Shown: piece by piece, positions 16,429 through 26,039 of the stretch
How the letters are laid out: each line of letters opens with the position of its first letter
Position numbering within the stretch: the first letter of the stretch is position 1
Source of the DNA: JBEKHT01 sp049516595
Lineage (GTDB): Bacteria > Chloroflexota > Anaerolineae > Anaerolineales > RBG-16-64-43
Assembly (NCBI GenBank): GCA_049516595.1
Contig: JBEKSY010000002.1
Location: 1-64,000 of the forward strand
DNA length: 64,000 nt
Direction: 5' to 3'
The notes under the pieces: model-generated
Seen by the model: the letters and a program-made list of their open reading frames with translations, nothing else
What the model was told of the DNA's origin: nothing
Databases searched by the model: none
Position numbers and translations under genes: made by a program

Positions 16429-17193
16429 ATGCTTGAGATTGAAGTCTTCACCCTATTCCCCGGCATGTTCGAAAGCGTCTTGCAGGAGACTATTCTAGGG
16501 CGGGCCCAATCCAAAGAGTTGGTGTCGATTCGTGTTCGCAACATCCGTGACCATGCCACCGACCGGCATCAGGTAACCGACGATGCCCCCTATGGCGGCG
16601 GAGGCGGAATGGTCATGAAACCTGAACCCATCTTCGCAGCTGTCGAATCCGCCCTGGGCAGTCCCCCGCGCCTGCCGATCCTACTGCTCTCTCCTCAGGG
16701 TAAGGTTTTCGACCAGGCCCGAGCGTGGGAGCTTTCGAGAGAAAGCGGGTTTGCTCTCCTGAGCGGCCGGTACGAAGGGGTCGATGAGCGTGTTCGTGAC
16801 CATTTAGCGGCCGAGGCTCTCTCGATCGGAGACTACGTCTTGAGTGGAGGGGAGCTGGCCGCGATGGTCGTGATCGAGGCGGTCGTCCGACTGATTCCAG
16901 GAGCCCTGGGAGACGAGGATGGCGCCGTCGACGACAGTCTCTCCAGTGGCTTGCTTGAATACCCCCACTATACCCGCCCGGCTCTGTTCCGTGGTTGGCA
17001 CGTCCCCGAGGTGCTTCTCTCGGGAAATCATGCGGCGATCCGCCAATGGCGCCGCGAGCAATCTTTGTGGCGAACCTTTGTTCAGCGGCCCGATCTGCTT
17101 GCCCGGGCTCCGCTCAGTGTTTCGGATCGGGAGGCCCTGGACCGACTACGGAAGGAGCACGCGGCCCAAGAGGGAGACCCGGGCAAAGGCTGA
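16429..17193 (+). CDS. trmD: tRNA (guanine37-N1)-methyltransferase
   Basis: SPOUT-class enzyme that methylates G37 next to the anticodon to prevent frameshifting. 254 residues with EVFTLFPGMFESVL at the N-terminus, DDAPYGGGGGMVMKPEP, the trefoil-knot SAM site SGRYEGVDERV and IGDYVLSGGELAAMV, then LEYPHYTRP. Length is normal. The frame opens at 16318, but ATG 16429 gives the family start. It usually lies with rpsP, rimM and rplS; here it is alone, which is common in Chloroflexota-like genomes. Confidence 0.96.
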   Translation: MLEIEVFTLFPGMFESVLQETILGRAQSKELVSIRVRNIRDHATDRHQVTDDAPYGGGGGMVMKPEPIFAAVESALGSPPRLPILLLSPQGKVFDQARAWELSRESGFALLSGRYEGVDERVRDHLAAEALSIGDYVLSGGELAAMVVIEAVVRLIPGALGDEDGAVDDSLSSGLLEYPHYTRPALFRGWHVPEVLLSGNHAAIRQWRREQSLWRTFVQRPDLLARAPLSVSDREALDRLRKEHAAQEGDPGKG

Positions 17194-17332
17194 CGCCAGG
17201 CGCCCCTCCAGCACGGGTTGCGGGTCGTGAAAGCCATCGTCTGACAAGGGAGAAGGAGGCACTCGCAACGGGGAGGTTCTTGGGCGGGGGTCGGGAATGG
17301 GACCCTTGACCTTGGGTTTGGGGATAACAATC

Positions 17333-17361
17333 TTGCCACGGGGGGGCTCCCATGTTACATT
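17333..17361 (+). promoter_or_regulatory. Promoter of the first peptide-binding protein gene
   Basis: TTGCCA (17333-17338) and TACATT (17356-17361) with a 17-base spacer, about 55 bases before the start codon at 17417. Confidence 0.5.
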
Positions 17362-17416
17362 CGCCTGACCTCGGAGAGTCGGCTCGATCGGTCTTGCTCC
17401 GATAAGACGGAGGGAG

Positions 17417-19387
17417 ATGAAAGCAAGGAAGGCTGTTGGAAGCCAGAAACCGGTGGGACTCTTGCCCAAGGTCTTGCGCGGCTTCGGACTCCATTTGGCC
17501 TGCTTGTTCTGCCTGCTCCTGGCCTCCTGCGGTTTGGTGGCCCGGGCCCCGTTGATCCCGGGCACGCCCTCTCCGAGCGCATCGCGAACCCCCACGCCGA
17601 TCCCTCGGCCTCCTCGGCTTCTGACGATCTGCATTGCCCAGGAACCCCAATCTCTCTATATCTACGGCGGCACGAATCTGGCCTCCAATACGGTCTTGGA
17701 GGCGATCTATGACGGGCCGATCGACTCCAACTCCTTCTCGTATCAACCAGTCATTTTGCAGAAGTTGCCCAGCCTGGTCGATGGGGACGCGGTGCTCTCC
17801 CCGGTGACGGTGAAAGCAGGAGACTTGGTCGTCGATGACGCGGGTCTGGCCGAGGCCTTGGCTCAAGGAGCAAAGGTGCGACCCGCGGGCTGCCACAGTT
17901 CCGGCTGTGCCGTATCGTATTCCGGTGGCGAGATCCAGATGGATCAGATGAAGGCGACGTTTCACCTCAAACCAGGAATTGAATGGTCGGATGGGGTCGC
18001 GCTCAGCTCGGAGGACTCGGTCTTCTCCTTCGAAGTCGCCAAGAGTTCGGAGGCCCACCTTACCCCGTTCCAACAAGACCGAATCGAAGGCACACAGAGC
18101 TATCAGAAGGTCGATGACCTAACCGTTCAATGGATTGGTTTGCCCGGCTACCTTGACCCCGAGTACTCCTTGGGGTTCTGGACCCCGCTGCCCGCGCACC
18201 AGCTGGAAAAGGTGGCCCCGGGAGACTTGCTCACGTCCGAGGCTACCACGCATGAGCCCATGGGTTGGGGGCCCTATGAGATCAAGGATTGGCAAGCGGG
18301 CCGCTACATTCTTCTCCAAAAGAACCCGCACTACTGGCGTGCGGCCGAGGGGCTTCCGCATTTTGATGAGCTGGAGTTTCGTTTCGTGGGGGCTGATGCC
18401 GACAGCGGGATTGCCGCGCTCTTGGCCGGCGAATGCTATGTGGTCGATCAGACCGTCCCGCTGGACGATCGTCTGGATTTGCTAAAGCAGCTCAAGAACC
18501 GCGGACTGCTCGCCCTTGCCGATTCGACGGGAACGGACTGGGTGCACGCCGATTTTGACATTGCCCCGGCTGCCCCCTACAGCTATCAGCATCCGGCATG
18601 GTTCTCAGACGTTCGCATGCGCCAGGCGGTGGCGCTGTGTATGGACCGGCAGGCGGTCGTCGACCAGGTATTGGCCGGGGAGAGCCTCGTCCCCGGTAGT
18701 TACGTCTCCCCCCTGAGCCCGGTCTACAACCCCCAGGTCCCGGCCTACCTCTATGACCCGCAGCAAGGCATGAAGCTCTTGGACGCGATGGGGTGGCGTC
18801 TGCCGCAAGCAGGGCCACAGACGGTTCGAGTAGCGGTGGGGGTCGCCGCCGTTCCCCCCGGGACCCCGCTGCGCATCAACTATTGGGCGATCGACAGCCT
18901 CCAGAGCCGAGCGGTAGTGGAAATCCTCGCGGCGAGTCTGGCCCGCTGCGGAATCCAAACCGACGTGCAGTTTTTCGGCAGCTCCCTGCTGCAGGGCGGC
19001 TCCGACAGCCCGGTATTTGGGCGGCAATTCGACATGGCGCAGTTTGGGTGGATCAGCGGGCCCGATCCGGCTTGTGAGATCTATCTCTCGAGCCAGATCC
19101 CCGGCCCCGCTAACGGTTGGCAGGGCCAAAACGATACCGGATTCAGCAACGCCGATTTCGATCAGGCCTGTTTCCTCTCCCAGAGCAGTCTTCACGAAAG
19201 CGAAAGCTATGCCCAGAATGCCAAGAGTGCCCAGGCGATATTTGCCGAAAACCTGCCCTCCGTGCCCCTTTACCTGAAGGTCAAGGTAGCAATCACCCGC
19301 CCTGGGCTGACCGGGCTGACCATGAACCCGACGGCAGCCGACGACATGTGGAACATTGAGGAGTTTGACATTCCGGGTCAGCGCTAA
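17417..19387 (+). CDS. Peptide ABC transporter substrate-binding lipoprotein
   Basis: 656-residue family 5 extracellular solute-binding protein (OppA/DppA type). The signal peptide ends in a lipobox LLASC (Cys38), followed by a Pro/Thr/Arg linker. The mature part shows PQSLYIYGG, FHLKPGIEWSDG, WGPYEIKDWQAGRYILLQKNPHYW and FSDVRMRQAVALCMDRQAVVDQV (18+5 residues), all characteristic. It delivers a peptide-like ligand to an inner-membrane permease. The ATG has GGAGGGAG upstream. It lies before oppD, 322 bases away, so it may be separately transcribed. It differs clearly from the second binding protein at 21801. Specificity cannot be read from sequence. Confidence 0.9.
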   Translation: MKARKAVGSQKPVGLLPKVLRGFGLHLACLFCLLLASCGLVARAPLIPGTPSPSASRTPTPIPRPPRLLTICIAQEPQSLYIYGGTNLASNTVLEAIYDGPIDSNSFSYQPVILQKLPSLVDGDAVLSPVTVKAGDLVVDDAGLAEALAQGAKVRPAGCHSSGCAVSYSGGEIQMDQMKATFHLKPGIEWSDGVALSSEDSVFSFEVAKSSEAHLTPFQQDRIEGTQSYQKVDDLTVQWIGLPGYLDPEYSLGFWTPLPAHQLEKVAPGDLLTSEATTHEPMGWGPYEIKDWQAGRYILLQKNPHYWRAAEGLPHFDELEFRFVGADADSGIAALLAGECYVVDQTVPLDDRLDLLKQLKNRGLLALADSTGTDWVHADFDIAPAAPYSYQHPAWFSDVRMRQAVALCMDRQAVVDQVLAGESLVPGSYVSPLSPVYNPQVPAYLYDPQQGMKLLDAMGWRLPQAGPQTVRVAVGVAAVPPGTPLRINYWAIDSLQSRAVVEILAASLARCGIQTDVQFFGSSLLQGGSDSPVFGRQFDMAQFGWISGPDPACEIYLSSQIPGPANGWQGQNDTGFSNADFDQACFLSQSSLHESESYAQNAKSAQAIFAENLPSVPLYLKVKVAITRPGLTGLTMNPTAADDMWNIEEFDIPGQR

Positions 19388-19715
19388 TCACTCGAAAACG
19401 GCTGAATACCTTGTGATATACTGAGCCCCCAGGGCAGCGCGGACGGAGAGGCCCAAGCGCAAGAGTGAGTATCCTTGGCGACGATCTCAATCCGCGCGAG
19501 TGCCGATGTTCCCGACGATAACAATTCTCGGGAATGAGTAGAGCCACCCCAGTCCCTTTCAAGGCAGTAGATCGCGACAACTCGGGTTTGAGGTTGGGGT
19601 CGGGCATGAAAATCAGGGGCCCTCGTCAATCATTGGCTTGTCCCGAGATGGCCCTACCTCCGGCCAGCCCTGTTGATTCCGGTCTTAAGAAGATTTTGGT
19701 CACTCGAGGATGCTG
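19388..19715. other. Gap between binding-protein gene and oppD
   Basis: About 330 bases with no supportable gene. A TATACT at 19417-19422 could be a -10 element, but no good -35 lies 16-18 bases before it. A promoter for the oppDF-binding protein-oppBC cluster is expected in this stretch. Confidence 0.3.
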
Positions 19716-20705
19716 ATGGCAGATCTTCTTGACGTGCAAGGGTTGGAGACCCAATTCAAGACCCGGGATGGCGTGGTTCACGCGGTGAATGGAGTCGATT
19801 TCAGTCTCAAGGAGGGGGAGACCCTCGGGATCGTTGGAGAAAGCGGTTGCGGCAAAAGCGTGACAATGCTTTCGCTGATGCGCCTGATCCCCACCCCGCC
19901 AGGCACGATTGCCGCAGGGCGGGCGATTTTCCAGGGCCACGACCTGTTGAAGCTCCCCATGGAGGAGATGCAACACATCCGTGGGGCGAGAATCAGCATG
20001 GTCTTCCAGGATCCGATGACCTCCTTTAACCCTGTGCTCACCATCGGCAGGCAATTGACGGAGCCTTTGGAATTACACATGGGGATGTCAGGGAGTCAGG
20101 CCCGGGGACGTGCCATCGAGTTGATGCAGATGGTGGGGATTCCTCAGGCGGAAGAACGGCTGAATGACTACCCTCACCAGTTCTCCGGTGGAATGCGCCA
20201 ACGCGTGATGATTGCCATGGCGCTGGCGTGCACGCCTCAGATTCTCATCGCAGACGAGCCCACCACGGCTCTGGATGTCACCATCCAGGCGCAGATCATC
20301 GAGCTGGTCAAGCACCTGCGAGACGAGATCGGCATGGCGGTGATCTGGATTACCCACGATTTGGGAATCATCGCAGGCCTGGCGGAACGCGTGATGGTGA
20401 TGTACGCAGGATATATTATCGAAGCGGCTCCCGTCAAGGAGCTATACAAGAACCCGCTCCATCCTTACACCATTGGTTTGATGGGAAGCCTGCCGCGTCT
20501 CGACAGCAAGGATCGGCATCGGCTGACCTCCATCGACGGACTTCCTCCGGTTATGTACGAAAAAGCCAAGGGTTGCCCCTTCGCTCCCCGCTGTGCCTAC
20601 GTTTTTGAACGGTGCTGGAAGGAAAATCCCCCTCTCATGCGAGCCGGCCCTGAGCACACGGTGGCGTGCTGGTGGGATGTCAAGGAGGGCAGGGCGCACG
20701 AATGA
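19716..20705 (+). CDS. Oligopeptide ABC transporter ATP-binding protein (OppD type)
   Basis: 329-residue ATPase that powers peptide import. Walker A GESGCGKS, Q-loop MVFQDPMTSFNP, signature FSGGMRQRVMIAMAL, Walker B ILIADEPTTALD, and the His switch ITHD. The C-terminal oligo_HPY region (NPLHPYTIGLMGSLPRL, then GCPFAPRC) is typical of OppD and in some relatives binds an Fe-S cluster through its cysteines. ATG 19716 has GAGG 6 bases upstream; ATG 19710 is two codons earlier. Overlaps the next ATPase gene by 4 bases. Confidence 0.93.
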   Translation: MADLLDVQGLETQFKTRDGVVHAVNGVDFSLKEGETLGIVGESGCGKSVTMLSLMRLIPTPPGTIAAGRAIFQGHDLLKLPMEEMQHIRGARISMVFQDPMTSFNPVLTIGRQLTEPLELHMGMSGSQARGRAIELMQMVGIPQAEERLNDYPHQFSGGMRQRVMIAMALACTPQILIADEPTTALDVTIQAQIIELVKHLRDEIGMAVIWITHDLGIIAGLAERVMVMYAGYIIEAAPVKELYKNPLHPYTIGLMGSLPRLDSKDRHRLTSIDGLPPVMYEKAKGCPFAPRCAYVFERCWKENPPLMRAGPEHTVACWWDVKEGRAHE

Positions 20706-21682
20706 CGCAGGACAATGTTCTGTTGCGTGTCGAGAACTTGGTCAAGCATTTTCCTATAAACCGCGGGATCATCTTCCAGCGCCAGGTGGGGGCAGTCCAC
20801 GCTGTCGACGGGGTTTCGTTCTTCATCCGCAAAGGGGAGACGTTCGGTCTGGTGGGGGAATCGGGCTGCGGCAAAACCACGACGGGGCGCACCATCCTGC
20901 AGCTGTATCGTCCTTCCTCGGGGCATGTGTATTTTGGGGAGACCGATCTGACGCGGATTCGGGGAGAGGAATTGCGGAGAATGCGTCGCCACATGCAGAT
21001 GATCTTTCAGGACCCGTACGCGAGCCTCAATCCCCGCATGACGGTGGCCGAGATCATTGGCGAGCCTTTAACGGTTCATCACATCGCCCAGGGGTCGGAA
21101 GTCACCGAGCGGGTGCAGCACCTCCTTTCCATTGTCGGACTGAGCGCGGCCTTCGCCGACCGATATCCTCACGAGTTCTCCGGCGGCCAGAGGCAACGCG
21201 TGGGGGTGGCCCGCGCCCTGGCCTTGCAGCCCGAGCTGATCGTGTGCGATGAGCCGATTTCAGCCTTGGACGTATCCATCCAGGCTCAGGTGGTCAACCT
21301 GTTGGAGGATCTCCAGCAGCAGTTTGGACTGACCTACCTCTTCATCGCTCACGATCTGTCCATGGTGCGCCACATCAGCAGTCGCGTGGCGGTGATGTAC
21401 CTGGGGGTGATTGTGGAGCTGGCCACGCGGGATGACCTGTATGGCCATCCCCTGCACCCGTACACGCAGGCTCTGCTCTCGGCTGTTCCGGTGGCCGACC
21501 CCGTAGTCGAGGAAAGGCGCCATCGGATCATTCTCGAAGGGGATGTGCCCAGCCCAGTTGACCCTCCCTCGGGGTGCCGATTCCGCACGCGTTGCCCGAT
21601 TGCTCGGGAGATCTGCGCGGAGAAGGTCCCCGACTGGCGGGAGGTTTCTCCTGAGCATTGGGTGGCGTGTCACTTGGTATGA
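20702..21682 (+). CDS. Oligopeptide ABC transporter ATP-binding protein (OppF type)
   Basis: 326-residue partner ATPase of the upstream OppD. It has FPINRG near the N-terminus (typical of OppF), Walker A GESGCGKTT, Q-loop MIFQDPYASLNPRM, signature FSGGQRQRVGVARAL, Walker B LIVCDEPISALD, AHDLSMVRHIS, and the C-terminal HPYTQALLSAVP with a Cys-bearing FRTRCPIA tail. Starts on the ATGA overlap with oppD, so the two are translated together and probably form a heterodimer on the OppBC permease encoded downstream. Confidence 0.93.
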   Translation: MTQDNVLLRVENLVKHFPINRGIIFQRQVGAVHAVDGVSFFIRKGETFGLVGESGCGKTTTGRTILQLYRPSSGHVYFGETDLTRIRGEELRRMRRHMQMIFQDPYASLNPRMTVAEIIGEPLTVHHIAQGSEVTERVQHLLSIVGLSAAFADRYPHEFSGGQRQRVGVARALALQPELIVCDEPISALDVSIQAQVVNLLEDLQQQFGLTYLFIAHDLSMVRHISSRVAVMYLGVIVELATRDDLYGHPLHPYTQALLSAVPVADPVVEERRHRIILEGDVPSPVDPPSGCRFRTRCPIAREICAEKVPDWREVSPEHWVACHLV

Positions 21683-21700
21683 TCAATAGGGGCAGCGCTT

Positions 21701-21772
21701 ATGAGGAAGGAGGTGATGCAATTCGAGGTCTCGCATGCGGCTTCCTTAGTACCATTCGTGATCTTCGCCTAG
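21701..21772 (+). promoter_or_regulatory. Perfect Shine-Dalgarno sequence within a 23-codon frame
   Basis: Bases 21707-21717 read AAGGAGGTGAT, an 11-base perfect complement to the usual 16S anti-SD, yet no start codon sits 5-10 bases downstream. The motif lies inside a short frame (ATG 21701 to TAG 21772, MRKEVMQFEVSHAASLVPFV and 3 more residues). It lies between oppF and the binding-protein gene. It could be a ribosome stand-by site, a leader peptide or a relic. Confidence 0.35.
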
Positions 21773-21800
21773 TGGACGACCCTGAGAAGGAGAGGAAGTT

Positions 21801-23774
21801 ATGCGCACCAGAGCGCTAATTGCGTTCTCGCTTTTGGTTATTGCAAGCATGGTGCTGGCCGCTTGCGCCCCCGCGGCTACGGCAACGCCCGCGCCGACCG
21901 CACCACCGGTGGGCGTGACCGAATCCGCGACGATGGCCCCCACGGCTGCGGCCACGTCGGCCCCGTCCGTGAAGAACCCCGACACGATCGTCGATGTGAC
22001 CATCGGGGATCCGCAATCTCTGGATCCGGCCTGGGCCTACGACACCGCCAGCGACGGGGTGATCCAGAACGTGTACGAGACCCTGGTCTTCTTCAAGAGA
22101 GAGCGCGTGGACCAGTTCGTGCCGATGCTGGCGACGAGCTGGGATATCTCTTCGGATGGAAAGACCTACACCTTCCATATTCGCCCGGGAGTCAAGTTCC
22201 ACGACGGTTCGCCGATGACCCCGCAGGACGTGGCTTACAGCTTCTGGCGGGGAATGGTGCAGGATCGCTCCGGCGGCCCGCAGTGGATCATGCTCGAACC
22301 ATTCTTCGGCTTGAGCGTCCAGAGCTACGCGGGAGACGTGGTGGGATCTGGGCCGGGCAAGGGCCAGTTTGGCGGCGATTGGGTCAAGGCGACTCAGGCG
22401 GTCGAACAGGCCGTGACGTACGACAACAGTGCCATGACCGTCACCATGCATCTCATGCAACCCTATGGGCCGTTTCTGAACCTCCTGGCGGGCGCCTGGG
22501 GTTCCGTCATCAGCATGCCGTGGGCGATCAAGCAAGGGGACTGGGACGGCAAGCCTGAGGACGCGCAGAAGTACCACGATCCGGCGGCTGAGGCGGATCC
22601 TCTGTTCAAGGTCATGAACGGAACCGGCCCCTACATGTTCACTCGCTGGGCGCCGGGGACAGAGGTCGACATGGACGCCAACCCGAACTACTGGGCCACG
22701 AGCCCGCTTTGGGACGGGGGTCCTTCGGGCGTGGCCAAGATCGCGCACGCAGTGATCAAGAATGTGAGTGAGTTTGGCACCCGTTTCGCGATGTTGCAGA
22801 CCGGGGATGCCGACATTGCCTATGTCGACCGGCAGTACATCTCCCAGGTAGATCCGCTGGCTAAGGAAACCTGCGACGTCACGGGCAAGTGCACGCCTGC
22901 CAACGCGAGCGGGACGTTAAGAGTCTGGAAGGGCCTGCCCACGCTTGACGAGGACGACATCTTCTTCAACCAGAATGTCAACATAACGGGCGGGAACAAC
23001 TACTTGGGCACGGGGAAACTGGATGGGAACGGGATTCCGGCGAACTTCTTCTCGGACCTGAACATCCGCAAGGCCTTTGCCGAGTGCTTCGACTATAACA
23101 CCTACATCACCCAGATCTTCAAGGGTGAGGCCGAGCAGGCTCTGGGGCCGGTGATCGATGGGGAACTGGGCTTCGATTCAACCCAGGCCAAAGCCGCCTT
23201 TGATCTGACCCAATGCACGAATGATTTCAAGGCCTCCACAATCAAGTCGGCTGACGGTAAGTCCGTGTGGGACACGGGCTTCTACGTCCAGTACATCTAC
23301 AACATCGGGAATGACCAGCGCAAGAGTGCGGGGGACCTGCTGGCGGCCAACCTCAAGCAGGTCAATCCAAAATTCAAGATGGCGGTGCTGGGCGAGCCGT
23401 TCGCGGTGGAACTCGCGGACCAGGCGTCCAGCCGCTTGCCGCTCTTCATGCTCGGCTGGCTGGAGGACTACCACGATCCCCAGGACTGGGTCGTACCGTA
23501 CCTGGCGAGCGGTGGGACGTACAGCGGCTTCCAGTCATTCCCCAAGGACCTGCAGACCCAGCTCGACCAGCTGATCAATCAGGGCGTCACTGAGGCTGAT
23601 CCGGCGGCCCGAGCGAAGGTCTACGGGCAGCTGCAGAACCTGGCCTACCAGAACTACCTGGACATCTACGTGGACCAGCCGCAAGGACGGCACTACGAAC
23701 AGGAGTGGGTGCAGGGGTGGTACTACAACCCGGCCTACTCGGACCAGTACTTCTACGCGCTCTCCAAGGGCTAG
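21801..23774 (+). CDS. Peptide ABC transporter substrate-binding lipoprotein
   Basis: 657-residue family 5 binding protein. The signal peptide ends in VLAAC (Cys22) and is followed by an Ala/Pro/Thr linker of about 40 residues. Mature features: IGDPQSLDPAWAYDTASDGV, YTFHIRPGVKFHDGSPMTPQDVAYS (20+5), NGTGPYMFTRWAPGTEV and FSDLNIRKAFAECFDYNTYI. This protein captures the peptide-like substrate for the OppBC permease encoded next. The ATG has GAGAAGGAGAGG upstream. A strong hairpin follows the stop codon and may keep this message more abundant than the permease part. Confidence 0.92.
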   Translation: MRTRALIAFSLLVIASMVLAACAPAATATPAPTAPPVGVTESATMAPTAAATSAPSVKNPDTIVDVTIGDPQSLDPAWAYDTASDGVIQNVYETLVFFKRERVDQFVPMLATSWDISSDGKTYTFHIRPGVKFHDGSPMTPQDVAYSFWRGMVQDRSGGPQWIMLEPFFGLSVQSYAGDVVGSGPGKGQFGGDWVKATQAVEQAVTYDNSAMTVTMHLMQPYGPFLNLLAGAWGSVISMPWAIKQGDWDGKPEDAQKYHDPAAEADPLFKVMNGTGPYMFTRWAPGTEVDMDANPNYWATSPLWDGGPSGVAKIAHAVIKNVSEFGTRFAMLQTGDADIAYVDRQYISQVDPLAKETCDVTGKCTPANASGTLRVWKGLPTLDEDDIFFNQNVNITGGNNYLGTGKLDGNGIPANFFSDLNIRKAFAECFDYNTYITQIFKGEAEQALGPVIDGELGFDSTQAKAAFDLTQCTNDFKASTIKSADGKSVWDTGFYVQYIYNIGNDQRKSAGDLLAANLKQVNPKFKMAVLGEPFAVELADQASSRLPLFMLGWLEDYHDPQDWVVPYLASGGTYSGFQSFPKDLQTQLDQLINQGVTEADPAARAKVYGQLQNLAYQNYLDIYVDQPQGRHYEQEWVQGWYYNPAYSDQYFYALSKG

Positions 23775-23792
23775 TGGGTTGAGCCGAGATAA

Positions 23793-23823
23793 GTGTCGGG
23801 CAGGCTAGAAACCTGCCCGACAC
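23793..23823 (+). terminator. Intercistronic hairpin between binding protein and permease genes
   Basis: Perfect 12-bp stem GTGTCGGGCAGG/CCTGCCCGACAC with a 7-base loop (CTAGAAA), 18 bases after the binding-protein stop and 22 before oppB. There is no T-tract, so it is better read as a message-stabilising or partially terminating element, as known for other binding-protein-dependent transport operons. Confidence 0.6.
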
Positions 23824-23845
23824 CCCTCGTGGAAGGCAGAAGGGC

Positions 23846-24874
23846 ATGCTCCGATATATCGTGCGGCGCTTGTTGGTTCTGCCGGTCGTTCTGCTTGGGC
23901 TGAGCGTGCTGATCTTCGGGATGCTCATGGCGCTGACCCCGGGCGAACGAGCGGTGCTGTATGTCACCAGCCCGCCCAAGACCGCCATCGCTCTGCAAGA
24001 GATCATCAAGAAGTACGGGCTGGACCAGCCGATCTATGTGCAGTACTTCCATTGGATCGTGCGCGTGTTTCACGGCAACCTGGGCTGGTCCAAGGTGGCA
24101 GCGATGCCGGTCTTCGATGCCATCCGCACTTACTTCCCGGCCACCCTCGAGCTGGCGCTGTGGAGTTTTATTCCGATCATCGTGATCGGAGTTTGGTTGG
24201 GCATTCAATCGGCGATTCACCACGATCAGTTGCTGGACCAGCTCACCCGCGTTTTCAGCATTGTGGGTTACTCGTTTCCGACCTTCGTTTTTGGTCTTCT
24301 GGTCCTGATGCTGTTCTATGCCAAGCTGCAGTGGTTCCCGCCGGGGCGACTCTCGGACTGGGCCACGACCATCGTCTATTCCTCGTCGTTCCATGCCTAT
24401 ACCGGGATGAATACAGTGGACGCTCTGCTCAATGGGCGTCCAGACATCTTCGCGGATGCGCTGCGCCACCTGTTTCTGCCCGCCCTAACCCTGGCGTACG
24501 TCGACTGGGCCCTGATCCTGCGGGTGACTCGCTCCTCGATGCTGGATGTGATTCGCCAGGACTATGTGACGGTGGCCCGGGCCAAGGGGATGTCGGAGAA
24601 CTTGGTGATCAACCGACACGCGCGGCCGAACGCGATGATCCCGGTAGCGACAATCGGGGGCCTGCTCTTGGCGGGATTGCTTAACGGGGTAGTGATTACC
24701 GAGACGGTGTTTAACTATCACGGCATGGGCTGGTGGGCGGCCAGTTCGGCGCTGAATTTTGACGCGGTGAGCGTGTTGGGGGTGACCATGCTGGCCGGGC
24801 TGTTGTACATCGCGGCCAATCTGGTGGTGGATGTGGCCTACGCGTATCTGGATCCAAGGATTCGCCTGGCCTAG
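23846..24874 (+). CDS. Peptide ABC transporter permease (OppB type)
   Basis: 342-residue integral membrane protein of the BPD_transp_1 family with about six membrane helices. It begins MLRYIVRRLLVLPVVLLGLS, the classic DppB/OppB N-terminus, and has FHGNLGWS. The EAA loop, where the ATPase docks, reads VARAKGMSENLVINRH. The C-terminal ETVFNYHGMGWWA and DVAYAYLDPRIRLA are typical. Forms the translocation channel with the OppC encoded 33 bases downstream. Confidence 0.93.
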   Translation: MLRYIVRRLLVLPVVLLGLSVLIFGMLMALTPGERAVLYVTSPPKTAIALQEIIKKYGLDQPIYVQYFHWIVRVFHGNLGWSKVAAMPVFDAIRTYFPATLELALWSFIPIIVIGVWLGIQSAIHHDQLLDQLTRVFSIVGYSFPTFVFGLLVLMLFYAKLQWFPPGRLSDWATTIVYSSSFHAYTGMNTVDALLNGRPDIFADALRHLFLPALTLAYVDWALILRVTRSSMLDVIRQDYVTVARAKGMSENLVINRHARPNAMIPVATIGGLLLAGLLNGVVITETVFNYHGMGWWAASSALNFDAVSVLGVTMLAGLLYIAANLVVDVAYAYLDPRIRLA

Positions 24875-24907
24875 GGTAGAAAAGCCGGTCTGGATCGGAG
24901 GGGAGCC

Positions 24908-25858
24908 ATGGCGGTAGCGGAGAGGGCGTTTGGGCAAGCCGCAGCGCTGGGCCAGCTTCGCCCCAAGTCGCGGGTACCGGACTGGGTGCGGATCATGGTC
25001 AGCAATCCGACTTCGGTGGCGGGGATCCTGCTCGTTGTGGGCTTTGCGCTGATTGCGATCTTCGCGCCGCTGATCGCGCCGCCCCGGGATCCTTCTCAGC
25101 CGTACGCGATCCCGCGGAATGGGTTCCTGGCCGAGCCCCAACCGCCGAGCCTGACTTATCCTTTTGGGACAACCCAAGGGCAGTATGACCTCTTCTACGG
25201 GGTGGTGTGGGGAGCGCGGACCGCGTTCCGCATCGGCCTGATTGTCACCGCTCTTACGGTTGTGTTCGGGGGGCTCGTCGGCGCGATATCGGCCTTTCTC
25301 GGGGGTTGGGCGGATGAGGTGATCCAGCGGGTGGTGGAGATCGTGCTGGCCTTTCCCTTTCTGCTGGCGGCCTTGACCCTGGCGACGGTGCTCGCCGCGT
25401 CGGTCCACAACGGGTTGATCACCGGGATGATCGCGCTGATCGCGTTTGCCTGGCCGGGCTACTCCCGCATTATCCGCGGGGATGTCCTGACGGTGAAGGA
25501 GCGCGACTTCGTGCTTGCGGCCCGAACGGTAGGGGTGCCGGGCTGGAGGATTCTCGCTCGGCACATTCTCCCCAATGCGATGTATTCGCTCCTGGTGGTT
25601 GGGACGCTGGACATTGGCACCAACGTGCTCACCTTCGCCGCACTGAGCTTTCTTGGGCTCGGGGCGCCGGAGGGATATGCCGACTGGGGGCAGCTCCTGA
25701 GCCTGGCACGCAACTGGATCCCGACTCTTGCCGAGTATTGGTACATCGTGGTCTACCCCGGGATGGCTTTGCTGCTTTTCGTCCTGGGGTTCAACCTGAT
25801 CGGAGACGCCTTCCGCGATGCGCTGGATCCGAAGATGAGGGGGATGCGAGGGGGGTAG
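24908..25858 (+). CDS. Peptide ABC transporter permease (OppC type)
   Basis: 316-residue second permease subunit. After a cytoplasmic N-terminus it has one helix (GILLVVGFALIAIFAPLIAP) followed by a periplasmic loop and five more helices. The segment TYPFGTTQGQYDLFYGVVWG and the EAA loop AARTVGVPGWRILARHILPNAM are diagnostic of DppC/OppC. The product ends with a Gly-rich tail. ATG with AGGGGAGCC upstream. The ATPase for this pair may be the OppD-OppF proteins upstream, the fused OppDF downstream, or either. Confidence 0.92.
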   Translation: MAVAERAFGQAAALGQLRPKSRVPDWVRIMVSNPTSVAGILLVVGFALIAIFAPLIAPPRDPSQPYAIPRNGFLAEPQPPSLTYPFGTTQGQYDLFYGVVWGARTAFRIGLIVTALTVVFGGLVGAISAFLGGWADEVIQRVVEIVLAFPFLLAALTLATVLAASVHNGLITGMIALIAFAWPGYSRIIRGDVLTVKERDFVLAARTVGVPGWRILARHILPNAMYSLLVVGTLDIGTNVLTFAALSFLGLGAPEGYADWGQLLSLARNWIPTLAEYWYIVVYPGMALLLFVLGFNLIGDAFRDALDPKMRGMRGG

Positions 25859-26039
25859 GGAAATGGGCTCTGCCTTTCTCGTTGCCAAGGCGGTCCGCGC
25901 TCCCATCTGACTTTCTCCTCATCGAGTTCCCCGGGGTCGACCAGCGAACTCCAAAGTCCGTTGCCTGGCCGCCTTGGTTTGCGGCTGGGTTCTCCCCACC
26001 TTGACTCCCAAGTCACACAGGCGATTTAGACTCTTCTTC

